Translations under genes and position numbers: made by a program
The notes under the pieces: generated by a model
Databases searched by the model: none
What the model was told of the DNA's origin: nothing
The model's input: the letters and a program-made list of their open reading frames with translations, nothing else
Shown: piece after piece, positions 56,440-64,000 of the stretch
Layout: the number at the start of each line of letters is the position of its first letter
Position numbering within the stretch: the first letter of the stretch is position 1
Origin: Areca catechu
Taxonomy: Eukaryota > Streptophyta > Magnoliopsida > Arecales > Arecaceae
Assembly: GCA_021397845.1 (NCBI GenBank)
Contig: CM038046.1
Location: forward strand, 7,132,001-7,196,000
Direction of reading: 5' to 3'
Length of the DNA stretch: 64,000 nucleotides

Positions 56440-57765
56440 TTGGAGCTGATTGACTTCCTAAGGAATAACATTAACGTCTTTACTTGGTCGACATTAGATA
56501 TGCCAGGCATTCCGTCGGATATCATCACGCACCACCTTAAAGTAGATCCGACCTACAGGCCTATCAGACAGAAGAAGAGGAGCTTTGCTCCCAAAAGACA
56601 AAGGGCAATTGACGAAGAGGTTAAGAAGCTCTCTGATGCTGGCTTTATCAGAGAGGCCCATTATCCCGACTGGCTGGCGAATGTTGTAATGGTGAACAAG
56701 GCTAATAGAAAGTGGAGGATATGTGTAGATTACACCGACCTCAACAAGGCTTGTCTGAAGGATAGCTTTTCCTTGCCAAAGATTGACCAACTAGTGGATG
56801 CCACAGCCGGCCATCAGCTTTTGAGCTTCATGGATGCCTTCTCCGGCTACAACTAGATCAAGATACACCCGGAGGATGAGGAAAAGATGGCCTTTGTCAC
56901 TGACAAGAGACTGTACTGCTATAAGATGATGCCCTTCGACCTGAAGAATGTCGGTGTCACTTTCCAAAGGCTGATCAACCGAGTCTTCGAAGGATAGCTT
57001 GGAAGAAACATGGAGGCATATGTTGATGATGTGATAGTCAAGAGCCTCCACAAAGCCGACCACATTAGAGACTTGCAGGAATCCTTTGACGGATTGAGAC
57101 ATCATTGGATGAAGCTGAATTCTGCCAAGTGCACTTTCGGAGTGACTTCCAGGAAGTTTCTTGGCTTTTTGGTCACACAAAGAGAAATTGAAGTCAACCC
57201 CGACAAGATCAAAACTGTTATTAACATGGGACATTCGACCAACAAGAAACAAGTGCAAGAACTTACAGGCCGAATAGCCTCTCTCAATCGTTTCATTTTC
57301 CGGTCAGCCGAGAAGTCTCTACCTTTCTTCAAGACCCTCCGTCGATCGGACTGCTTCCATTGGACCAACGAGTGTCGGTCAGCTTTTGAAGCTTTGAAAG
57401 ATTATATGAAGAACCCTCCGTTGTTAGCCAAGCCGATAGAGGGAGAGCCATTATACTTGTACCTGTCGACGTCGGACGAGGCGGTAAGCTCCATCCTTGT
57501 TCGAGTGGGAGAAGACAATCAGCAAAGACCTGTTTATTATATTAGTAAAGTTCTCCACAATGCCGAAACAAGATACCAAAGATACATAAGCTTGTCTATT
57601 CCTTGGTCATAGCAGCCAAGCGACTCCGACCGTACTTCCAGGTGCGTCCGATTGTCGTCCTGTCCGACCAATCCCTTAAGGCAATCATCAGGAGCCCGGA
57701 CATATCCGGTCAGCTTGCCAAGTGGGCCATTAAGCTTGGCGAGTTCGACATCCCTTTCCAACCCT
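56440..57765 (+). pseudogene. Reverse transcriptase and partial RNase H of element 2
   Basis: RT motifs are WRICVDYTDLN, FMDAFSGYN (then TAG at 56,854), MMPFDLKNVGVTFQRL and the intact catalytic AYVDDVI. A TAG also lies at 56,995. RNase H follows (PVYYISKVLHNAETRY), with a frame change near 57,585, and ends at about 57,765 in the middle of the domain where tandem repeats begin. The second RNase H and integrase are absent. Confidence 0.88.
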
Positions 57766-58480
57766 GGTCGGCAAAGGCTCTAAGACAGCCCACTTTCGAA
57801 AGTTCCACTCCGGTTGGCAAAGGCTCTAGGGCAGCCCACTTCTGAAAGTCTGACTCCGGTCGGCAAAGGCTCTAGGGCAGCCCACCTCCGAAAGTCCAAC
57901 ATTGGTCGACAGAGACTCTAGGGTAGCCCACTTCCGAAAAGTCTGACTCTGGTCGGCAAAGGCTTTAGGCAGCCCACTTCCAAAAGTCCGACTCCAGTTG
58001 GCAGAGGTTCTAGGACAGTCCACTTTCGAAAAGTCTGACTCCGGTCGGCAAAGGCTCTAGGGCAGCCCACTTTCGAAAAGTCCAACTCCGATCGGTAAAG
58101 GCTCTAAGGCAGCCCACTTCCGAAAGTCCAACTCTAGTCGGCAAAGGCTTTAGGGCAGCCCACCTTCGAAAGTCCGACTCCGGTCGGCAGAGGCTCAAGG
58201 GCAGCCTACTTTCAAAAAGTCCGACTCTAGTTAGCAAAGGCTCTAGGGCAACCCACTTTCGAAAGTTCGACTTCGATCGATAGAAGCTCTAGGACAGCCC
58301 ACTTCCGAAAGTCCGACTTCGGTCAGCAGAGGCTCTAGGGCAGCGCACTTCTGAAAGTCTGACTCCGATCGGCAAAGGCTTTAGGGTAGTCCACTTCCGA
58401 AAAGTTTGACTCCGGTCGGTAAAGGCTCTAGGGTAGCCCACTTCCGAAAGTCCAACTCTGGTCGGTAACAGCTTCAAAAT
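57765..58480. repeat. ~47-bp tandem repeats replacing the end of pol, element 2
   Basis: About 16 units of 46-48 bp (landmark GGTCGGCAAAGGCTCTAGGG, from 57,768 to about 58,463). The first unit is fused to the RNase H frame. No coding function is inferred. Confidence 0.9.
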
Positions 58481-58489
58481 GATCCACAT

Positions 58490-58980
58490 GAAGATCTGGC
58501 TTCCCGTTTGGATAGGCCGACGGACCAACACTTAGAATAATCTCTAAGTGTCTGGGTTCGGACTGAGCTACTATCCTATGGCTACTTCAGAGGTCTCCCA
58601 TTCGGATGGGCCGACGGACCAACACTAAGAAAAATCTCTAAATGTCTGAGTTCGGACTGAGCTACAGTCCTATGGCTACTTCAGAGGTCTCCCGTTCGGA
58701 TGGGTCGTCGGACTAACACTAAGAAAAATCTCTAAGTGTCTGGGTTTGGATTGAGCTACTGTCCTACGGCTACTTCGGATATCTCCTGTTCGGATGGGCC
58801 ATCGGACCAACACTAAGAAAAATCTCTAAGTATATGGATTCAGACTGAGCTACTATCCTACAACTACTTCGAAGGTCTCCTGCTCGGATGGGCCAACGGA
58901 CCAACACTTAGAAAAATATTTAAGTGTCTGGGTTCGAACTGAGCCACTGTCCAGCAGCTACTTTAGAGAACTTATGGTCC
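58490..58980. repeat. ~94-bp tandem repeats, element 2
   Basis: Five units about 90-94 bp apart (landmark GGCCGACGGACCAACAC near 58,519, then about 58,609, 58,703, 58,797 and 58,891). They end about 170 bp before the 3' end of the antisense ORF. Confidence 0.88.
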
Positions 58981-59152
58981 AATCAAGACGATCGTCAACA
59001 GTTAGAAACATTTTTGGAAGAAAGAGTTCGATCGAGATGACCGACCCAACATGCACAGAGAGACATACAAAAGCTTTAACCGAAAAAGCAATACTTCTAT
59101 TTCATTATAAAAAGGTTTCTTACTAAAGGTAGGTCAAACCTTTACAAGCAAC

Positions 59153-61276
59153 CTAGGTCTGACCCACAGAAGGTATAGATGGGACTTCGGCTTCGGTTCC
59201 CTCGGTCGTGCCCGAAGCTCCGACTAGGACATCTGCCACCCCTACATCAACTATGACCTGAGCTTCAACTTCGGACTCTGAAGGGCCTTGGGTCCCCTCT
59301 GCGTCGGCTGCAGCTCGAGGTTCGACCCCGCCATTGGTTGGACCCGCTTCTTCCTCCATGCCCTCCTCTTTAGTCTGCCTTTGCAGCTGTAGGAAGGCAA
59401 TATCCAGTTCGAGAAAGGTGTCGCCGACCTTTGCCAAGCAGTCTTCATAGCCGATGTCGTAGCCAACGGCTCCGGCCTCATCCATCTTCTCCTTAAAGTC
59501 GGAGGCTTTATACTTTTTGATGGCCTCGTCAGCTGCTTCGGCCTTCTGTACTTCAGACTCCCTGAACAGGGTCATGTACTTCCCTGCCATGGCCTGTTGC
59601 TCCCACCAGCGCTTCTCGTGTTCGGTCACCCGTGTCTCCTCCTTCTCAAGCCTACCAGTGAGGGAGCTCAACTTCTTCTTCCTCCTCCTTAAGCTGGCCT
59701 CTCGATCGGCTAGCTGAGTCAGCAGGTCATCCGCCCGCTTCTTATGAGCCTCAGACTTGCTCGACTGGTAGACAGCTCCTCTTCAATGGTCTTTAGTGCC
59801 ACCTCGGCTGTCTCTCGTGCCTTCTCAGCTCCTTTGGCCCTCTTGGTCGAGTACTGTTTCAAGTAAAGTAACTCGCCTAGGCCATCATCCATTAGCGAGA
59901 TATCATGTAGGAGCTACAAACAAAAGAACAATGTCAGTCAGGCACAAGAAGACAGAGGAAAATAGATTCAAGAGTGATGTACCTACCCCCATTAAGTTAC
60001 GGTACGAGCTCCTGGCAGCATCATTCAATGTCTGCCAACTCGACTCATTCCAGTCAGCATCCGTGATGATCCTCTTGAGCAGGTCTTTGCCTGCTCAGAG
60101 TTGTTGAGAGCGCGCCAGCACTGGGGCACCTCGCTGCTGCTTCGACCGGCTTCCCCCCGTCAGCTGTCCCTCCTTCGGCTACCTTCTCCCCTCCGATCGT
60201 CGAGCAAATCTCCTCAACTAGCTTGACGAGCAGTGAGGTCGGGCTATCTCTGTATCGGTCGGCCCCGATGGGTCCTCTCCCGTCCGGGCGACCGACTGCC
60301 TGACTGAAGATGAGGGCTCCGGCACCCTCGCCACCTGGCGCTTCGACAAAGGCACGTGATCGTCGGACTCCATGGAGATGATGGTGGTAGTCAGCTCCTC
60401 TGTTCGTTGCTTCTTCGGCCTCTCGGATGTCGACTCAGTGATCCGGATGTCCCTTTTCTTGGCCGCCCGTGCTATAATTGTCGCTCGGTTGGGCTTCATC
60501 TTATAACCTATCACAAAGCAAAGTCAGAGTTAGCAGCAAGGAAATAAAACCGACGAAAGACATGAAGACCTATGACAGTGGCTGCTACCCTATGTAAACC
60601 TCGCTGCTGGCTTATCCCAGCCAGGTAGAGGATTTCCTCTCGGAGCAAGTCATGCACAAATGTTGGGTCGTCCTCATCCATTTTATTGAAATTGACCTCG
60701 TCGGCCCTCAACACTCTCCTCCCATCCACAGCCTTCAGCCTTGGCTCCCTCCACATTGGTTCAAAGCCCCAGGATTCTAAGCTGTCTATGAAAAAGTATC
60801 GGAACTTCCATCCATGGATAGCCGACGGAAGCCCCCTAGTATCCTCCGATCATGGCGGGGACTGAACATCCACCACTCCTGGCTTCGGAAGTCCTTTTTA
60901 GAAAGAAGAGATTTGCAAAGAGAGACAACCTCGGCTCGACCCCGGCCCTCTGGCAGAGGACCATGAAACCGCAGATCACCCGAATACTATTCGGGGTCAG
61001 ATGCATTGGGGACACCCTATAAGCATTGAAGATCTTAACGAAGAGGCCATGAAGAGAAAAATGGAGGCCGGCCTTAAGATGGTCCTCATACATCGGGAGG
61101 GCTCCCAGATTCAAAGGACCATTCACTCTACCCTCCCGGTTCGGAATGGTCAGATGTAGGATGGAGGGAATATTATATATGACCCTAAGATTCTCTGCCC
61201 TCTCCCGGATCATTTCTGATGGGATGTTACCGGGACCTGGTTCCCTATGGTCAGAGCTCCGGCTGCCGAAGGCCAT
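59153..61276 (-). pseudogene. Antisense extra ORF (aORF) of element 2, three exons, decayed
   Basis: On the minus strand exon 1 runs 61,276-60,600, exon 2 60,507-59,987 and exon 3 59,913-59,153, with introns of 92 and 73 nt at the same places as in elements 1 and 3. Exon 1 has LTPNSIRVICGFMVLCQ, WWMFSPR and LPSAIHGWKFRYFF, parallel to the other two; frames change near 60,905 and 60,830. Exon 2 starts GYKMKPNRA. Exon 3 is a coiled coil with YKASDFKEKMDEAG and an acidic tail, with breaks near 59,720-59,770. It is the most diverged of the three copies. Function is unknown. Confidence 0.78.
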
Positions 61277-61875
61277 TTTAATGGGGGTTGGAGGGGTGAG
61301 ATGGAGGAACTAACCTGGTAATGGGATTCCTAAAGGGAGGCGAGAGCGGCAGAAGAAGGAAGCTCTTTCTTCCCAAGTGCAGGAGCAGCGAAAGACCCCC
61401 TTCGGGCCTTCACCCCCTCCTTTTATAGCCACTAAAGGGCCGCTTCCTAGCATCCCTCGAGCGTCGTGATCCACCATCAGACGATGAGACTTCCCAATCC
61501 AACGGAGAAGTCGATGGGAGGCAATGAATCACGTCCAACCGCGATCCGTGTGATCGCCAAACCAGCAACGAATGAGCCGCTCCAGATGTTGTTCCAATCG
61601 TTTAGATCTTGCCACGTCGCCCATGTCGCGTTATGGATTGAAGGACGGGCATATCAGGCTAGCAGCCCATCATTGCACCCCAGCTGCATTAACTACCTCT
61701 TCTCCCGCCTCCAACGCAGTGCCGACACCTATCTTGAGCACAAGATTTCGGAGTGGAAAACGATCGGTCGCAGTGCACCGCATCAAATTTGTAGTCATCT
61801 CAAGGATTGGCGTATTAAATGCCAAATGATGCTCTCATCCTTCGAAGCTGCGAAATCTCTCGAAGGCCAAGAGCA
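61277..61875. other. Region between aORF start and 3' LTR, element 2
   Basis: No convincing gene. It should contain the promoter of the antisense ORF. A segment TATAGCC on the minus strand near 61,424 is a weak candidate. Confidence 0.35.
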
Positions 61876-61885
61876 AGGGGGCAAC
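61876..61885 (+). other. Polypurine tract of element 2
   Basis: AGGGGGCAAC directly before the 3' LTR. Confidence 0.85.
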
Positions 61886-62866
61886 TGTTATACTCAACAA
61901 GCTCACCATCGAATCGGACCGCCACTCTTGCTGAGGTCCGATTGGATCGCTCTTACAGACATCCGGGTGACCTTCTCCTTCGAAGGCCAGACGGACACTC
62001 TTCTTCGAAGGTCCGACCGACCCACAGAAGTAAAGGTCCGAATGACCCACTTCTACTGAGGTCCGATTGACCCGCTCTTGTTGAAGGCCCGACGGACGCA
62101 CTCCTTCGGAGGTCCGACCGACCCACAGAAGTAGAGATCCGAACACTCACTTCTGCTGAGGTCCAGTTGACCCGCTCTTGCTGAAGGCCCAACGGACGCT
62201 CTCCTTCGGAGGTCTGACCGACCCACTAAAGTAGAGGTCCGAACGACCCACTTTTGCTGAGATCCGATTGACCCGCTCTTGCTGAAGGCCCGACGGATGC
62301 TCTCCTTCGAAGGTCCGACCGACCCATTAAAGTAGAGGTCCGAATGATCCACTTCTGTTGAGGTCCGGTTGGCCCGCTCTTGCTGAAGGTCCGACGGACG
62401 TTCTCCTTCGAAGGTCCGATCAACCCACTTCAAGGATAGTTCAGTGACTCCATAAGCCTCTTCTAGCTGGTATCAGAATTCTGTTATAATAGAACCCTGA
62501 TACATCAGCACCACTACTCCATTATTCCCACGAAGTCGCCCTATCTTGGCGTCACGTGGCCACTCTTCAAATTCTTCTAAGGATAGATCGATCTTTCTTG
62601 GCTTCACCCCTAACGCTTTTGGGTACTGTTTCGTGCCTATATAAGGTAAACCAGGGGACAGAGGTAGGGACAAGTACTCTCTTCCCGCTCCTTATGCTTA
62701 TCTCCATTTGATTCCTCCATTCTGTTGCTCTCAAGCTCCTGCTAATTTAAGCATCAGAGTGTCCCCGCCGGAACACCACCAATCTTTGGAAATTTTTTGT
62801 AGGAACCGGAGAGGAGCGCTCCAGCTATAGCCGACCCAGCCCGGTCCGGAAGAAATTGCAGCAACA
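61886..62866 (+). repeat. 3' LTR of element 2
   Basis: It starts TGTTATACTC and ends GCAGCAACA; 981 bp with about four ~100-bp internal units. It is diverged from the 5' copy by many transitions and small gaps. Confidence 0.93.
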
Positions 62867-62871
62867 AGTAG
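62867..62871. repeat. Target-site duplication of LTR element 2 (right)
   Basis: AGTAG, identical to 53,202-53,206. Confidence 0.9.
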
Positions 62872-64000
62872 CATGCTGGTTGAAGACAAATTCTATTTTT
62901 TAAAAAAATATATATATATTGCACGCGCTAGCATGGGTTTATTGGATCCATCTTGTCTAATTGGTTTACATAGGATCCGAACTTTAAATATAGCACTGGT
63001 GATTTGGATCAGGTCAAGTTTGATTTGGATGGAGCATGATTAAAAAAAAAAAATTTGATAAAAGTGATTAATAAAAATTTAAAGTGAGAGTGAATCGATT
63101 ATAATATTTTGGTTTATATATTATCTTGAAACACGATCTTCGTAGAAGATAATTATGGAAGTCGCTCACCATATTTATCTTTCTATCATTAGTCATATAA
63201 GTGCATTAAATATGATGGATACCGGTCACGTTTCAATCAAAAACACAATCGATGGGAGACATGCCGTCAATGCAACCATTTGTCCTTGACATTGACCTTC
63301 GGACAACTTATTGTCTCTTATCACCAAAATATCATTACGGTCGGTCTATTTAATGTCTAATTTGTCAACAACCGTACTTACTTCCTACCAAAAACAAATA
63401 TATTACTGAATCCATAAAATTTCTTGAACTAACACATTTGTACATTAAGTACAATCAATTAAATGCAAAGTTGGAGTTCTTATTTTTCATTTTAAATTTG
63501 GAAACCATTTAAGTGTAATCATAGATTTAATCTTGCTCAATTGTTAAGTACAGCTTGTTGATTGCTGCATAGGTTTATTTGTTCGGAAAAGCACACATTA
63601 ATGAAGTCTCCCGCATTAACGCAAGGTACTTCATGCATTAATGAGTGGTTGTACAAGTTGGTGAAGTTAGAAATGATCAATTAAAATATCCTCCTACTTA
63701 GAAAGATAACAGTAAACTTATTTTTTTATTAAAAAAATAAGAAGATAAATCATGATATAATTATCTTGCATGTTCCGAAAAAAAATAAGAGAATGAAGAT
63801 AAAAAAAAGATCTTGATCTTTCATCAGTCATGAACTTCATGAAAATTTTTGGATTTAATCGAATTATTGCTTGAATCATGCTTCGAACCCGCAATCAATT
63901 GATAAAGCTACATATTAGCAGTATTCTATTCTTCTTTATTAGATTTCTATGTATCTTCTTCTCTGAAATCTTGTTTAAAGAAATTTTAAAAATGTAGAAA
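62872..64000. other. AT-rich intergenic stretch
   Basis: I see no gene, long repeat or transposon end in this stretch. Confidence 0.5.

Larger units (their letters stand above)
53207..62866 (+). mobile_element. LTR element 2: decayed Tat-like Ty3/gypsy element lacking integrase
   Basis: This is a 9,660-bp element with AGTAG duplications, LTRs of 972 and 981 bp, a primer site at 54,181 and a polypurine tract at 61,876-61,885. Plus-strand gag, protease and RT/RNase H are followed not by the second RNase H and integrase but by two blocks of tandem repeats; the minus-strand aORF then runs back from the 3' LTR side. The LTRs are clearly diverged, so it is old. gag-pol is interrupted mainly by TAG codons. 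It could move only with help from another element, and probably no longer can. Confidence 0.93.

Overview
The window is nuclear DNA of a flowering plant. It has intron-containing genes with plant-type splice sites, plant LTR retrotransposons with exact 5-bp target duplications, an L1-type LINE, MULE and hAT DNA elements, and two recognisable host genes. A monocot is likely and a palm-like genome is my best guess, from the importin sequence, very long transposon-filled introns and dense Tat-type elements; the species is not proven by the sequence.

Layout. (1) 1-20,200 is an old AT-rich repeat landscape. It has ~170-bp tandem repeats at 1-456, 12,632-13,480, 17,030-18,170 and 20,078-20,190, around minus-strand remnants of a DUF1985/ULP1-protease transposon (13.6-16.9 kb). 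Nested in it are LTR element 1 (462-12,626, TSD ATATG, gag-pol on the minus strand), a small hAT-like element (14,438-15,023) and a Pack-MULE (18,180-20,068, perfect 9-bp TSD) carrying a captured aspartic-protease gene piece. (2) 20,350-30,981 is LTR element 3 (TSD CCATT), with no recognisable gag-pol. (3) 31.4-35.4 kb is the importin beta-1 gene on the plus strand. (4) About 36.3-42.5 kb is a decayed L1-type LINE with an 18-bp poly(A) tail. (5) 43.5-52.4 kb, minus strand, is a nine-exon LRR receptor-like pseudokinase gene of the MRH1 type. (6) 53,207-62,866 is LTR element 2 (TSD AGTAG), with a decayed, integrase-less pol. (7) 62.9-64 kb is AT-rich sequence without a gene.

The most striking pattern is shared by all three LTR elements, although their LTRs differ. 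Each carries, in the half next to its 3' LTR, a gene on the strand opposite to gag-pol. This gene (here aORF) has the same three-exon layout, a domain resembling Pfam 'putative gypsy type transposon' (Transposase_28), a coiled-coil third exon and a shared C-terminal motif. Its 3' end faces pol, or what replaced it, across a block of tandem repeats whose unit differs in every element (120 bp; 47 bp and 94 bp; 125 bp and 93 bp). In element 1 the aORF is fully open over 702 codons while gag-pol has about eight frame breaks. In element 3 the aORF is the only recognisable gene left. Antisense extra ORFs are known in Tat-lineage Ty3/gypsy elements, so the class is not new. Three parallel cases in 64 kb, with preserved introns and loss of gag-pol around them, make this the best candidate for an under-described system.

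Decay follows plant DNA methylation. The only three differences between the LTRs of element 1 are CpG transitions. The stops that break element 2 gag-pol at conserved Gln positions are all TAG, as expected from CAG to TAG change. Several frame breaks, including one in the last exon of importin beta-1, lie in G/C homopolymers, so assembly error must be excluded before calling them mutations.
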